64,000 bases of DNA from Primulina eburnea (Eukaryota; Streptophyta; Magnoliopsida; Lamiales; Gesneriaceae): assembly GCF_022965805.1 (NCBI RefSeq), contig NC_133109.1:1255001-1319000 (forward strand), written 5' to 3'. Both the position numbers and the translations under genes were made by a program. The notes under the pieces were generated by a model that searched no databases, was not told where the DNA came from, and saw only the letters and a program-made list of their open reading frames with translations. Shown here one piece after another: positions 23,253 through 35,234 of the stretch (the stretch's first letter is position 1; each line of letters starts with the position of its first letter).

Positions 23253-23452
23253 GTTAATATCAGAGACAAGGATCCCGAAAGGGTTGTGTATCTGCCACTC
23301 CGATAAGCTCGAGAAGTCATGCATCAAGTCTGTGAGTTTTACTGCTTTAAATTTTTTATGCAGAATTTTTTTAAATGCTTTTATGATATAGAAATTTGGA
23401 GGTTTGATGTTTTTTTTAAATTAAATGCATGTTAGTTAAGTGGTTTGGACAG
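23253..23452 (+). other. Internal region of the old element, left of the young insertion
   Basis: It begins with TTAATATCAGAGACAAGGATCC, which resembles a mutated TGGTATCAGAGC primer site. No ORF is visible. It ends in the target duplication GACAG (23448-23452) of the young Tekay element. Confidence 0.6.
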
Positions 23453-23509
23453 TGTAGTATCTCGATGCCTAATTTGAGTTAATTATTGGATTAAATATAT
23501 TTCGGTGGG

Positions 23510-23747
23510 ATCGGAAGGACCGAACAGAGTTCGGATCGTCCGAAGCGAGTTCGGATCGTCCGAAGAGGGTTCGAATCGTCCGAAGACAGGTGGCCGGACA
23601 CGTGGAAGACATGCAGAGTTCGGATCGTCCGATCAGGGTTCGGATCGTCCGAAGACAGGTGTCTGGACACGTGGAAGACATGCAGGGTTCGGAAAGTCCG
23701 AAGTGTACAGTGGATCGGATCGTCCGAAGTGGATCGGATCGTCCGAT
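23510..23747 (+). promoter_or_regulatory. Array of nine TTCGGA-N3-TCCGAA dyads upstream of the LTR TATA box
   Basis: Fifteen-base dyads start at 23510, 23530, 23550, 23570, 23619, 23639, 23689, 23714 and 23733. The first four are exactly 20 bp apart, about two helical turns. Five match the consensus or differ by one base; the others keep the half-site structure. Two interposed segments hold CACGTG (G-box/ABRE core) within GGACACGTGGAAG. The array ends 7 bp before the TATA box, so it probably forms the LTR enhancer. The 3' LTR has the same array minus one unit. Confidence 0.8.
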
Positions 23748-23753
23748 CGTTGT

Positions 23754-23763
23754 CTATAAATAG
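23754..23763 (+). promoter_or_regulatory. TATA box of the Tekay 5' LTR
   Basis: CTATAAATAG lies directly downstream of the dyad array and upstream of the leader. A good TATA in this position fits the Pol II promoter that drives the genomic RNA. The same site is at 29611-29620 in the 3' LTR. Confidence 0.8.
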
Positions 23764-24681
23764 AGGCGCGAGGCCTCACTTTTTACTCGCCAATTCCGAG
23801 TGTTCCAGAGCGTTTTAGTCGTTTCTGATGGGTTTCTAGTCTTTTCCCGAGGTTTAGGCACTAGCGGGGAGCTACTGGTTTTGTAGCGGAGCTGTGCTCT
23901 AGTTGGGAGCTAGCGGCATCAGTGGGCTGACTACGGACGCAGACTTGATTCTAGGACTGATTGCTAGGATCTACTGATTTGAGGTACGAAAGTACTATCC
24001 GAGATAGCAGGATTGAGTATGCTTTACTATGTGTTGCATGTTTATATGTTGCATTATTATCTGTCATATGATGCATGGTTTATTATGCGGCATTTGCATA
24101 ATCATGTTGAGCCTGACTATTTTTGAGATAGCCTGTTGAGAGGGTGCTCAGCCCTCGTTTGTTGTGGATGGTTGGACCCCGTTGGCCGACGGTGGTCAGG
24201 TCACCGGTATATCCACAGGTTTATTTTGGTATGGGAGCCACCTCCTGGTGCGACGGCGCAGAGTGCTACATACCTTGACGTCATTTACCTGAGCAGTATT
24301 TCGTTATACCCAGATCCTGGTATCCAGTACATTTTGCATACATGCATGTCATAGTCTTGTATACTCATGCTTTCGGTGCTGAGCGTTTTATGCTCACGTC
24401 CTCGGTTTATCTCTGTTTTGGACACCCTATTCGATGGGGCAGGTCTCAGGTTGGACGGTCCAGGAGGGAGTGGACAGGGAGCTGGCAGAGGTTGACCTGT
24501 AGTTGTTGGTATTTTGTTTTTGGTATTTAGTTCGATCTGGTTGTTTAAGTATTTTGTACTTACAGATTCGATTGGGTTGTATTACTGTTTTTCCGCTGTT
24601 TACCTGATTCAGTTTTAAATGATAATTTTGCATGCTTAAGTTCTGATTAGTAGGTGATTCTGGAACGGGTCACAACATTTA

Positions 24682-24693
24682 TGGTATCAGAGC
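24682..24693 (+). promoter_or_regulatory. Tekay primer binding site (initiator tRNA-Met)
   Basis: TGGTATCAGAGC starts four bases after the 5' LTR and is perfectly complementary to the 3' end of initiator tRNA-Met, the standard primer of this lineage. Confidence 0.93.
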
Positions 24694-24762
24694 ATGCATT
24701 AAGATTTTGGGATTTAGAACTGTTCTTTTGGGTTTAATCTCTAGTAACTTTTGTAGCTAGCG

Positions 24763-27700
24763 ATGTCTGGTTTTGACGACGATGCTAGTAGTCATGGCAG
24801 CGTTGGACGCTGGGGAGACCGCGACGATCGGGAGCGTCGTCGAGAGCATCGAGAACGTCGTCAACACCGTCGTGATGAGCCTCGGAGTTTTAGTATGCAT
24901 CGGTTCTTGCAGATGGGGCCGAAACCTCTTTCAGGCGGTGAGACCCCGGATGTTGCGGAGAACTGGCTTGAGAGGATGGAGAGCTGCTTCAAGACTTTTC
25001 AGTGCTCGGCGGAGCAGCAGATTGATACCCTTGATTTCTTGCTGGAGGGTGGTGCGCGTAAGTGGTGGAGGTCTACCTCTGCACCGATAGTTCAGCGACA
25101 GGGTCGAGTTCTTTGGGCCGATTTCCGAGCCGCTTTCATGCTGCTTTACTTTCCGCCAGCTCTTCTGCAGACCAAGGCAATTGAGTTGATCAATCTGAAG
25201 CAGGGAAGTTTGTCTGTTGATGAGTATCAGCAGAAGTTCTTTGAGTTGCTTCCGTATGTTCCGCATGTCAGTGACAATGCTATGGCCAAGTATAACCATT
25301 TTCTTCAGGGCCTCAATCAGGAGATTTATGATCGGGTTGTTGTCTGCGATGATCCGACATCGTATGAGGGCCTTGTAAATCGTTGTCGCCAGGCTGAGGG
25401 CAGTTTGTTGAGAGGTCGAGCCATGCAGTCTGCTCGTCCTACTAGTTCTTTGGGTCCCCGCGGCCAAGCATTTAAGAAGGCTGGATCTACTTCTTCTTCC
25501 TCTGGATCTGGAGGAGTTCACCATTTTGGGAAGAAGAGGGACCCGTTTCAGCACTGCGGGAAGGATCATCCGACGGAGCGTTGTCGCAAGGTTGCGGGTG
25601 CTTGTTACAAGTGCGGTGAGATGGGCCACATGAAGAGAGATTGTCCACAGACGGGCGGAGGATCAGGATCTGGTTCTCAGGCTTCAGTTCATCAGAGGCC
25701 ACAGCAAGGACAGTCTACTCAGGGTTCTAACCTTCGACCGCGTACTCAAGGGCAGGTCTTTGCTCTTAACCAGGATCAGGCGGCTGAGGAGAACGAGAGA
25801 GTTATCGCAGGTGTGTTTTTATTATGTGGATTACCTGCTTACGTTCTCATTGACACTGGTGCATCTCATTCATTCATATCTGCGAGATTTGCTAAGCGTC
25901 ATAAGTTACCTTTCACTTCTTTGGACGTTGTGGTATCTGTTTCCACGCCGATGGGTCATTCGGTGCTAGCTAAACGTCTAGTTTTGTGTTGTCCTCTAGA
26001 GTTTGAGGGTAATGTTTTAACTGCTAATTTGATGATTCTTGTGATGGAGGATTTTGATTGCATTCTGGGAATAGATGTGCTGACTGTGTTTAGAGCTACT
26101 GTGGACTGTTATCAGAAGTTTGTGCAGTTTCGTCCAGTTGAGGGCGACAGTTGGTTTTTCTATGGAGAGGGAGCGCGACCCCCGATGCCTGTGGTTTCTG
26201 CTCTGAAAGCCTGTCGTGCTTTAGAGTCGGGCGGGGAAGGCTACCTTATCTATGCTATTGATTCGTCCGCAGATAGTGTCGGTATCAGTGACATTCCAGT
26301 GGTTTGCGATTTTCCGGATGTTTTTCCCGAGGAGATTCCTGGTTTTCCTCCCGTTCGGGAAGTGGATTTCGGCATTGATTTAGTGCCAGACACGGCACCA
26401 ATCTCTAGAGCTCCTTATCGTTTAGCTCCATCGGAGATGCAAGAATTGAAACAGCAGTTGCAGGATCTTCTTGACAAGGGGTATATTCGACCCAGTGTGT
26501 CCCCGTGGGGAGCACCAGTTCTTTTTGTCAAAAAGAAGGATGGTTCTATGCGGCTCTGCATAGATTATCGGCAGTTGAATCGTGCTACGATAAAGAATAA
26601 GTATCCGTTGCCACGGATTGATGATTTATTTGATCAACTGCAAGGTACCTCTGTGTATTCCAAGATTGATTTAAGGTCTGGTTATCATCAGCTTCGAGTT
26701 CATCAGGGAGATATATCGAAGACTGCATTCAGGACCCGGTATGGACATTATGAGTTTCTGGTTATGCCTTTTGGGGTGACGAATGCACCAGCAGTTTTTA
26801 TGGATCTGATGAATCGGGTTTTTCGGGAATTCTTGGATAAGTTTGTTGTGGTGTTTATAGATGATATCTTAATCTATTCACATGATCAGCAAGAACACGC
26901 ACAACACTTAAGGATTATTTTACAGACACTTCGCGAGAATCAGCTTTATGCGAAGTTGAGTAAATGTGAGTTTTGGATTGACAGGGTTGTATTCCTTGGT
27001 CATGTCATTTCTAGCAAGGGAGTTTCAGTTGACCCGAGCAAGGTGGAAGCGGTATTGAACTGGTCGCGTCCGACGACAGTAGCCGAGATCCGCAGTTTTC
27101 TGGGATTGGCTGGGTATTATCGCCGTTTTATTGTCAACTTCTCTCAGATTGCTAAGCCACTCACTCAGCTCACTCGGAAAGATGTTTCATTTGAATGGAC
27201 ATCAGAGTGCGAAGAGAGTTTCTTAGAACTTCGCAGACGTTTGACATCTGCGCCTGTTTTGGCTTTACCGTCTGGATCTGGTGGTTTCAGTGTTTACACC
27301 GATGCCTCTTTACAGGGACTAGGGTGTGTTCTGATGCAGAATGATCATGTGATTGCTTATGCGTCGAGACAGTTGAAGTCTCATGAGGAAACCTATCCTG
27401 TTCATGATCTGGAATTAGCAGCGATCGTTTTTGCTTTGAAAATCTGGCGCCATTATCTGTATGGTGAGCGATTTGAGATCTTCACTGATCATAAGAGTTT
27501 GAAGTATCTGTTCACTCAGGCTGAGTTGAACATGCGTCAGCGTCGTTGGATGGATCTACTCAAGGATTACGATTGTGAGATCAAGTATCATCCAGGATCT
27601 GCGAATCTCACGGCCGATGCTCTTAGTCGCAAGGTGAGATTATCTGCTCTTCAGATTTGTGCTGTATCTGGGATTATTCAGGATTTCTGTTCGATGGGAT

Positions 27701-29190
27701 TCAATTGTAAGCATCGGAAGGGAACAGAGAGTATCCGTATAGCTACTATTTTGTCTGAGCCAGTTTTGTATTCTCGGATTAGAGATGCTCAGATGTCTGA
27801 TTCTAAGATTCAGAAATTAGCTCGGTTGGCTGATGGAGATAATACTTCTGGTTTCCACTATCAGTCCGAGGGTCTTTTGTGCTTATCTGGTCGTGTTGTT
27901 GTACCGGAAGATGACACTTTGAGGGAGGAGATTTTGTCCCAGGCTCATCGTAGCAAGTTGAGTGTTCATCCAGGGAGCAACAAGATGTATAAGGATTTGA
28001 GGACTCGATTTTGGTGGAAATGTATGAAACGTAATATTTATCAGTATGTCTCCAAGTGCCTTGTCTGTCAGCAGGTGAAGGCTGAGTATCGACGACCTGG
28101 AGGTTTGTTGCAGAATCTTCCTATTCCGGAGTGGAAGTGGGAGCATATCACGATGGACTTCGTGACTCACTTGCCTATGTCTGTGGGGAATAGAGATGCT
28201 ATCTGGGTGGTAGTGGATCGACTTACTAAGTCTGCCCATTTTCTTCCGTATATCAGAGATTTCACTTTCGATCGGATGGCACGGTTGTACATTCAGGAGA
28301 TTGTACGGTTTCATGGTGTGCCCGTGAGTATCGTTAGTGACAGAGATCCTCGATTTACATCTAGATTTTGGGGCAGCTTTCAGCAAGCTTTGGGCACTAC
28401 CTTGAGTTTGAGTACTGCATATCACCCAGAGACTGAAGGTCAGTCAGAGAGGACTATTCGTACTCTTGAGGATATGTTGAGATCTTGTGTGATGGATTTC
28501 GGGCCAGCTTGGCAGGATCATCTGCCGCTGATAGAGTTTGCATACAACAACAGTTTTCATAGGAGTATTGGTATGTCTCCGTTTGAAGCATTGTATGGTC
28601 GACGTTGTCGTACTCCTCTGTTCTGGGAAGAAGTCGGAGAACGACAGGTCGAGGGTCCAGAATTGATTCAGCAGGCCATGGACAAAGTTCTTGTGATCAA
28701 ACAGCGGATTAAGACTGCTCAGGATCGACAAGCGAGTTATGCGAACTCCAAGCGCAGACCTCTTCATTTTGATGCAGGCGAGAAAGTGTTTCTCAAGGTA
28801 TCATCTTTTCGGAGGATTCTGAGATTTGGACTCAAGGGTAAGCTATCTCCGAGATTCATTGGTCCTTTTGAGATCTTAGAATGTGTGGGAGATTTGGCCT
28901 ATAGATTAGCTTTGCCACCGTATCTGTCTAGTGTTCACAATGTGTTTCATGTGTCCTTGTTGAGACGATACGTAGCGGATGAGTCTCATGTTTTGCATCC
29001 GACAGAAGTTCAGCTGAATCCGGATTTGTCTTTTGTGGAAAGACCGGTTTCGATCTTAGACCGGAAGGATAAGGTACTGCGGAATAAGACTATTCCTCTT
29101 GTCTTAGTGCAGTGGCAACGTCGAGGTACTGAAGAAGCTACTTGGGAACTAGAGAGTCGCATGCGGTCAGAGCATCCAGAGTTGTTCTAG
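24763..29190 (+). CDS. gag-pol: Tekay gag-pol polyprotein, intact
   Basis: One 1475-aa ORF encodes all replication functions. Gag spans about 60-215 ([20 protein letters not shown]), with a zinc knuckle [14 protein letters not shown] at 281-294. Protease has DTGAS at 364-368. RT spans about 570-750, with [20 protein letters not shown] and active site FIDD (698-701). RNase H has YTDAS (845-849) and [10 protein letters not shown]. Integrase has the zinc residues H1062, H1069, C1099 and C1102 and the triad D1132, D1193, E1229 (DD35E). The C-terminus (about 1426-1475, [20 protein letters not shown] and ATWE) is the chromodomain typical of Tekay chromoviruses, which directs integration toward heterochromatin. 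The start codon follows the primer site by about 70 bp. No stop or frameshift is visible, so it is potentially active. Confidence 0.96.
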   Translation: MSGFDDDASSHGSVGRWGDRDDRERRREHRERRQHRRDEPRSFSMHRFLQMGPKPLSGGETPDVAENWLERMESCFKTFQCSAEQQIDTLDFLLEGGARKWWRSTSAPIVQRQGRVLWADFRAAFMLLYFPPALLQTKAIELINLKQGSLSVDEYQQKFFELLPYVPHVSDNAMAKYNHFLQGLNQEIYDRVVVCDDPTSYEGLVNRCRQAEGSLLRGRAMQSARPTSSLGPRGQAFKKAGSTSSSSGSGGVHHFGKKRDPFQHCGKDHPTERCRKVAGACYKCGEMGHMKRDCPQTGGGSGSGSQASVHQRPQQGQSTQGSNLRPRTQGQVFALNQDQAAEENERVIAGVFLLCGLPAYVLIDTGASHSFISARFAKRHKLPFTSLDVVVSVSTPMGHSVLAKRLVLCCPLEFEGNVLTANLMILVMEDFDCILGIDVLTVFRATVDCYQKFVQFRPVEGDSWFFYGEGARPPMPVVSALKACRALESGGEGYLIYAIDSSADSVGISDIPVVCDFPDVFPEEIPGFPPVREVDFGIDLVPDTAPISRAPYRLAPSEMQELKQQLQDLLDKGYIRPSVSPWGAPVLFVKKKDGSMRLCIDYRQLNRATIKNKYPLPRIDDLFDQLQGTSVYSKIDLRSGYHQLRVHQGDISKTAFRTRYGHYEFLVMPFGVTNAPAVFMDLMNRVFREFLDKFVVVFIDDILIYSHDQQEHAQHLRIILQTLRENQLYAKLSKCEFWIDRVVFLGHVISSKGVSVDPSKVEAVLNWSRPTTVAEIRSFLGLAGYYRRFIVNFSQIAKPLTQLTRKDVSFEWTSECEESFLELRRRLTSAPVLALPSGSGGFSVYTDASLQGLGCVLMQNDHVIAYASRQLKSHEETYPVHDLELAAIVFALKIWRHYLYGERFEIFTDHKSLKYLFTQAELNMRQRRWMDLLKDYDCEIKYHPGSANLTADALSRKVRLSALQICAVSGIIQDFCSMGFNCKHRKGTESIRIATILSEPVLYSRIRDAQMSDSKIQKLARLADGDNTSGFHYQSEGLLCLSGRVVVPEDDTLREEILSQAHRSKLSVHPGSNKMYKDLRTRFWWKCMKRNIYQYVSKCLVCQQVKAEYRRPGGLLQNLPIPEWKWEHITMDFVTHLPMSVGNRDAIWVVVDRLTKSAHFLPYIRDFTFDRMARLYIQEIVRFHGVPVSIVSDRDPRFTSRFWGSFQQALGTTLSLSTAYHPETEGQSERTIRTLEDMLRSCVMDFGPAWQDHLPLIEFAYNNSFHRSIGMSPFEALYGRRCRTPLFWEEVGERQVEGPELIQQAMDKVLVIKQRIKTAQDRQASYANSKRRPLHFDAGEKVFLKVSSFRRILRFGLKGKLSPRFIGPFEILECVGDLAYRLALPPYLSSVHNVFHVSLLRRYVADESHVLHPTEVQLNPDLSFVERPVSILDRKDKVLRNKTIPLVLVQWQRRGTEEATWELESRMRSEHPELF

Positions 29191-29317
29191 TTGTGGTATT
29201 TTCAGTAATGATTGTAATTTCAGTTATACTTTCAGTTGTAATTCATTCTTAAGTTGAATGTATTGTTGTTCAGAATTGTCATTCTTCAGACTCGATTTCG
29301 CGGACGAAATCCTTTTT

Positions 29318-29329
29318 AGGGGGGGAGAA
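29318..29329 (+). promoter_or_regulatory. Tekay polypurine tract
   Basis: AGGGGGGGAGAA ends directly at the first base of the 3' LTR, the position required for the plus-strand primer. It is unbroken. Confidence 0.9.
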
Positions 29330-30534
29330 TGTAGTATCCCGATGCCTAATTTGAGTTAATTATTGGATTAAATATATTTCGGTGGGATCGGAAGGACCGA
29401 ACAGAGTTCGGATCGTCCGAAGAGGGTTCGAATCGTCCGAAGACAGGTGGCCGGACACGTGGAAGACATACAGAGTTCGGATCGTCCGATCAGGGTTCGG
29501 ATCGTCCGAAGACAGGTGTCTGGACACGTGGAAGACATGCAGGGTTCGGAAAGTCCGAAGTGTACAGTGGATCGGATCGTCCGAAGTGGATCGGATCGTC
29601 CGATCGTTGTCTATAAATAGAGGCGCGAGGCCTCACTTTTTACTCGCCAATTCCGAGTGTTCCAGAGCGTTTTAGTCGTTTCTGATGGGTTTCTAGTCTT
29701 TTCCCGAGGTTTAGGCACTAGCGGGGAGCTACTGGTTTTGTAGCGGAGCTGTGCTCTAGTTGGGAGCTAGCGGCATCAGTGGGCTGACTACGGACGCAGA
29801 CTTGATTCTAGGACTGATTGCTAGGATCTACTGATTTGAGATACGAAAGTACTATCCGAGATAGCAGGATTGAGTATGCTTTACTATGTGTTGCATGTTT
29901 ATATGTTGCATTATTATCTGTCATATGATGCATGGTTTATTATGCGGCATTTGCATAATCATGTTGAGCCTGACTATTTTTGAGATAGCCTGTTGAGAGG
30001 GTGCTCAGCCCTCGTTTGTTGTGGATGGTTGGACCCCGTTGGCCGACGGTGGTCAGGTCACCGGTATATCCACAGGTTTATTTTGGTATGGGAGCCACCT
30101 CCTGGTGCGACGGCGCAGAGTGCTACATACCTTGACGTCATTTACCTGAGCAGTATTTCGTTATACCCAGATCCTGGTATCCAGTACATTTTGCATACAT
30201 GCATGTCATAGTCTTGTATACTCATGCTTTCGGTGCTGAGCGTTTTATGCTCACGTCCTCGGTTTATCTCTGTTTTGGACACCCTATTCGATGGGGCAGG
30301 TCTCAGGTTGGACGGTCCAGGAGGGAGTGGACAGGGAGCTGGCAGAGGTTGACCTGTAGTTGTTGGTATTTTGTTTTTGGTATTTAGTTCGATCTGGTTG
30401 TTTAAGTATTTTGTACTTACAGATTCGATTGGGTTGTATTACTGTTTTTCCGCTGTTTACCTGATTCAGTTTTAAATGATAATTTTGCATGCTTAAGTTC
30501 TGATTAGTAGGTGATTCTGGAACGGGTCACTACA
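29330..30534 (+). repeat. Tekay 3' LTR (1205 bp)
   Basis: Matches the 5' LTR except for loss of one 20-bp dyad unit and a few single-base changes (for example CTCGATG to CCCGATG, CACAACA to CACTACA). TATA box at 29611-29620. Transcription from this copy would read into the flanking DNA right of 30534. Confidence 0.95.
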
Positions 30535-32857
30535 GACAGTGTATACAGTTATGCTTCCAAGACGTGAGGAGAATTTGGTTTGCATATCTTGAATTCTGCA
30601 CTACTTAGGATGAAGTTGAGGCGAAGTGAACTTGATGATTTAGGACTGTATGTTTCGAATTTTATATTGTGAAGGAAGAGAATTTCGAATTTGATAGTTA
30701 TGAGTTGAATTTAAAGTAATCATGGACTGGATTATAATAATTAAAAATTTTGAGGAACTTAATGGCTAGTTTTTGAAAATATTGGAGGTGATTTTGCTAT
30801 AATTCGAAAATATAGGGGCTTAGTTGCATGAATCTGAAAACTTGGAGGGTTAAAATGCAAAAAATTGTGGGTTAATATTGGAGAATTCGAGAATTTTGAG
30901 CCTTGATTGCAAAGTTTAGGAGAAATTATGAGGTTATCTTAGCATTAAATTTGAAAGTTAAGGGAGCCGTTTTACATTAAATACGATAGGTTGATAGGCT
31001 GGAATGTGATAATTTAGATTTAGTCGAATAATCCAAGAAATTTAAGATTTAGATTGCAATTTTCAGAAAAATAAAAGGTTTTAATTAAATGTAGTTGACA
31101 AGTAAATTATCAATTAAGGGTTACATAAGAAATTATGATTGAGGAAGTTAGACAAATATGTAAGTATGGAGATGTCTTAGGAGGAATTAGAAATATAAGT
31201 ATTAGCGATTTTGATGAGAAAATAAGATTTGTCAAATTAATAATTTTTGGGGATTATAGTGGATTATATATAATTACAATTGTATTATAAGTGTTATAAC
31301 TGTATGTCGTGAAACACAAAGAATATAAATATTTAAAATATGATTTAATCAACAATATTTTTATTTTCGGTTTCATCGTAAGATACAAATACTTTTTGAT
31401 TCAACAACTGCTATTGTATCGGAAAGTTTGCGTAGTTTGTACATTAGATTTCAGAATTATAGTAAGTTATTTGAGTGGGCAAATGACTGAAGGAGAAAAT
31501 CAGTAAACAAAATTCGTTTATATTAGGATATTAGGTACAAAACTATAGAAGTAATGTTATGAAGGAATCGAAGAATACAAACTAAGAATATCGGAGTTTG
31601 TATAATTTTTGTAAGCTTCAGTTTATAGGATTTGAGAAAAAAAATATTATTTGGGGACTATACGAGGTAATTGCGAAATTTGGGGAAGTAAGTTAAAATA
31701 AAAAATTTCATTTTGGGTTGACACTGCGATTGCTATGATTTATAAAGTCTAGAAATTTATATTTTTGAATTTTGACGCTAAACCTTGTAAGAATGAAGAC
31801 ATTTGGGGAATTTTATAAACTTATTAAGAAATAACTTATATAGGCTCATAAAATATTTATTTTTTGGAGGTTATGAAATTTTGAATCCAGGTTTCAATTA
31901 GCGATTAAGAGTATAATTGTTGTTAGGAGACATTTATTACATATGCTGGGATTTTAAGAATCTTAAACACTTAAATTGGATATGTAGGACCTTGAATGAT
32001 CTTGACTACAATAATTTAAGGAATGACATTTTCAGGTTAAGGAAATTACTCTAATTTTTTGGGATAACAAATAGATAACTACCTTATGGAAAAAAAAGTC
32101 ATATAACATAGATAGGCATCGAGAAAAGAGTAATATAATAAGCTTTTCATTTATACGATACTAAGAGTAAATTATATTAGAAGATGGATAAAAGTTTTCT
32201 TCCCTAGCATGTTCATATTTTTGTAAGTGTAAGGTCATGTGATATAATCTTGAGTTCCGAGGTTACATATAAGTGTTTGATTTTATAGCGTGATTTAGAA
32301 TGAAATCATAATGTGAAATGGTGATTCGATAGATTTGAATCATTTAAGTACTTTAAATGCTTGTGATTTAAGGAAAAAAATTGATGATAATGTTACAAGG
32401 ACAATATGTTTGGCATATACATGAATGAGGTTTTAGTAAGTACCAGTCATTAAGGTGTTTTATAATCATGAATACTATGTGATGACTATGGATCAAAACT
32501 GGATTTGGCGATATGAATATATTTTGGGGATATTAAATTATATGATCAGGACGACTTAAGATAAAGTCAACCAATTAACTAATATTTGAGAATATAAAAC
32601 AACTTAAGGTTGTTTATGATTTATAATTGATAGAGGATGTAGAGTTAGTCAAATCTTTGATTTCCTTAAAATAAAATTATTTGGTATAAATGTTTAAAAA
32701 TGGAATATGTCATATCAGAGTACGCAGCGAAAGTGTGATAGAATGCAAAATTTAAGCCAATCAGATTAAGTATGAAGTGAATGAAGGAGCCTAAGCTTTT
32801 CAATAATTAAAACTAGAAAAATTTCAAGGATGAAATTTTATTTAAGGGGAGGATTTG
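30535..32857 (+). other. Degenerate internal region of the old element, right of the young insertion
   Basis: About 2.3 kb of AT-rich DNA starting with the second GACAG copy. No protein motif could be read in any frame. The end, AATTTCAAGGATGAAATTTT then AAGGGGAGGA, has the form of the 3' end and purine tract of plant Ty3/gypsy elements. Confidence 0.6.
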
Positions 32858-34718
32858 TGTGGGGACCCAGACGCTAATCGTTTCCTTAATCGTTTTTAAT
32901 ATCAAATGAAACAATTAAGTAATGAGGGACATAAAAAATTTAAAATACACAGCGGAATCGTAATGTAAATTAATCCAATTTACATATTAAAATTTCAGTA
33001 CAAGTCTAGTACTTAATTTATTCCTATTAAAACTAGATTTCAATTACTATCGATCAAGTAATGAATCCTAGTCCATTTCTGATCCCCGATCTCCACGCTA
33101 TCTAGTCCACCTCGTTCTCTTCTTGACCCATATCCTGTCCCACCTGTTGTCATGCACACAATAAAACAAGACAACAGCCGGATAACTCCGGTGAGAATTA
33201 TATTCTCAGTATAAATCATGTATACATGCAATCATATAAACAATAGAAAAGCATATAATAAACCATTCCAACATGTATCATATCAGAACATGAATCAAAA
33301 CCATACTATCTCATGTTCTAAACATGTACCCTAATCAGGAACATAATCAATATCAAGAATAACTCCTATTCTAAACATGTACCAATATCAGGAACATCAA
33401 GGAACACGAACCATATTCAGGAACATAAATCAACATCAATAAATATAAATCAATATAACTGTCACTCAAACTCGTGACTCCACGTTTTAGACTAGACTCA
33501 ATCCTAGCCTGGGGAACCCGGTTTCCAAATGTGGTGATCCTATATCGAATTCCGTAATAGAAGGAACAATGATTCTATTTACTCGATATAACCAAATATA
33601 GTGTTCCTATATCGAATTACGATATAACCAATTATGGTGTTCCTATATCGAATTACGATATAACCAATTATAGTGTTCCTATATCGAATTCCGTAATAGA
33701 AGAAATTCTAATTCTATTTACTCGATATAACCAAACATCCGGTGTCCTGACCTAACCGTCATGGACTGTAGCTCTATCGCTAATATCCTATCTTGAGACA
33801 TCGTGCAATGTGCCCGTGGCGATCCCACCACTATCAGGCACTTCTGTCACAAGATTATTCATCTCATACCTGCTTTCTATAATTCAAGAGAACAAGTACA
33901 TCCATCAACTCAATGCAAATATCAATGCAATAAAGTAAAGTATGTGATTTAGGGAAACTCGAGTCAAACCTCACTCGAGTTGTGCAATCCCAACTCAACA
34001 TTAATTTATACCTTTATCTTCTCGCTCAGAAGAAGAAGAAGAAGATGATATCCCGACTCTATCCCGGTTCATTCCCAATCTGGTAATAACAATACCGAAC
34101 AGATATAATATCAATATTCAACTCAATTCAATACCTGTTCTGATTAATATTCAAATCGAAATATACGCTGATCTACATCAAATCAAGATACACTCTAATC
34201 CATATCGACCATATCACGATATAATCGAAATCACTACAGAATCTGATCAATATCAATTAATTGATGTTTCGACGGTATAACAATACAGTCTCGATAACCC
34301 CGTCAATCCGAACATCACAGATATAATACCAGACTTTGTAAGCAGTATCAGTATAACTCATAATCTCAATGATAATACAATTATGATATCGAATCTCAAT
34401 AAAGTCGACTCCGAAAATCATAACAATTACATAATCAGTCTGTTTCTCAATCTGACTTCGATTCTATGATGTCTAACATGACAAGAACATCATATATGAA
34501 TCCTATTCAATTCTGACAATAGTCTAATTTCAAAACATGTCAAAACGTAGCAAAACTTACGTCCAGTTATAGCCTACGTTGATAGGAACACGGTACTGAA
34601 GTCGGATTTAAAATCAGACAGACGAATTTTGCATAATCGCAATTAATATTCCACGGAGGAATTTCTCCAGAGTTCCTTCGATTCTTCTCTTTTCTGATAA
34701 TTGTCATTTGCATGTATA

Positions 34719-34732
34719 TGTATATATATATA
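34719..34732 (-). promoter_or_regulatory. TATA-like stretch of the solo LTR
   Basis: An alternating TA run (TGTATATATATATACA on the minus strand) lies about 50 bp downstream of the palindrome array in the inferred LTR orientation. It is a plausible core promoter, but alternating TA is common by chance. Confidence 0.45.
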
Positions 34733-34779
34733 CACGTCGCACTATACAAGGCAAGTGGCGTCCTTACGTTCTGCATGAC

Positions 34780-35058
34780 TGGCATATGCGCGCCCAAGCG
34801 TCGCGTATATGCGCCGAACTCTCGGCCCGGCATTTTTGTCTTTTCGCGCATATGCGCCGTCAATCCCGCGCATATGCGCCGAACCTTCTGTCCCTCACGC
34901 GCATGTGCGCCGTTACCGTCGCGCATGTGCGCGTAATGTGCTGCTCCATCTCCTTGGCTACTGGACTGTCCGCGCATGTGCGCGCAAATCGTCGCGCATG
35001 TGCGCGACATTCTCTGTCCAACTCGCGCCTATGCGCCGTTCACGTCGCGCATGTGCGC
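34780..35058 (-). repeat. Array of ten GCGCAT-RTGCGC palindromes in the solo LTR
   Basis: Twelve-base dyads (GCGCATATGCGC, GCGCATGTGCGC and one-base variants) start at about 34780, 34803, 34846, 34868, 34899, 34921, 34972, 34994, 35025 and 35047. They form five pairs; the spacing inside four pairs is exactly 22 bp and in the fifth 23 bp. On the minus strand the array lies just upstream of the TATA-like stretch. It is GC-rich in an otherwise AT-rich LTR. The arrangement looks like an enhancer built from repeated protein-binding dyads; the bound protein is unknown. Confidence 0.75.
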
Positions 35059-35234
35059 GTAATGCACACCCTCGCACATCTGTTTCACGTTTGATCTCGT
35101 CTTTCCCGGTCTACTCCGTTTCGTCTATAATCACTTCAATCAACCTAGAAATCATCCCAGATTAATCTCAGATTACAGTAATTATACTCAAATCATTTCA
35201 GATTACGGTAATAAAATTCTGGGGCCTTACAATT

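Larger units (their letters stand above)
23453..24677 (+). repeat. Tekay 5' LTR (1225 bp)
   Basis: It runs from TGTAGTATCTCGATGCC to GGGTCACAACA. The upstream part holds nine dyads of the TTCGGA-N3-TCCGAA type (23510-23747) and two copies of a segment with GGACACGTGGAAGACAT. A TATA box (CTATAAATAG, 23754-23763) follows directly. Transcription should start about 30 bp further on. Confidence 0.95.
23453..30534 (+). mobile_element. Young, structurally intact Ty3/gypsy Tekay-type chromovirus
   Basis: The 7082-bp element has LTRs at 23453-24677 and 29330-30534 and the target duplication GACAG (23448-23452 and 30535-30539). It has a perfect TGGTATCAGAGC primer site, a polypurine tract and one uninterrupted 1475-codon gag-pol ORF. 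The LTRs differ by one 20-bp repeat unit and only about four substitutions seen by eye, which marks it as the youngest insertion in the window. It appears to have all parts needed for autonomous movement. Confidence 0.95.
32858..35231 (-). mobile_element. Solo LTR (2374 bp) with a palindrome array
   Basis: It starts TGTGGGGACCC and ends GGGGCCTTACA on the plus strand, flanked by the 5-bp duplication ATTTG (32853-32857 and 35232-35236). No internal region is attached, so LTR-LTR recombination probably removed it. Read on the minus strand it begins TGTAAGGCCCCAGAATTTTA, has a palindrome array, then a TATA-like stretch, which fixes the likely orientation. Tandem segments around TATATCGAATT and ACGATATAACCAA (about 33540-33730) add a second internal repeat. 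Confidence 0.85.

Noticed and set aside
23510..23747. CRISPR-like array of regularly spaced repeats
   Set aside because: Repeat and gap lengths do not fit spacers, the gaps are themselves repeated, and the array lies in an LTR of a plant genome.
24931..25629. 232-aa minus-strand ORF antisense to Tekay gag
   Set aside because: Shadow of the intact gag-pol ORF; composition reflects the reverse strand.
34567..35165. Overlapping ORFs on both strands with repeated peptides such as AHMRG and RRICA
   Set aside because: They translate the GCGCAT palindrome array in several frames at once; no codon bias or domain.
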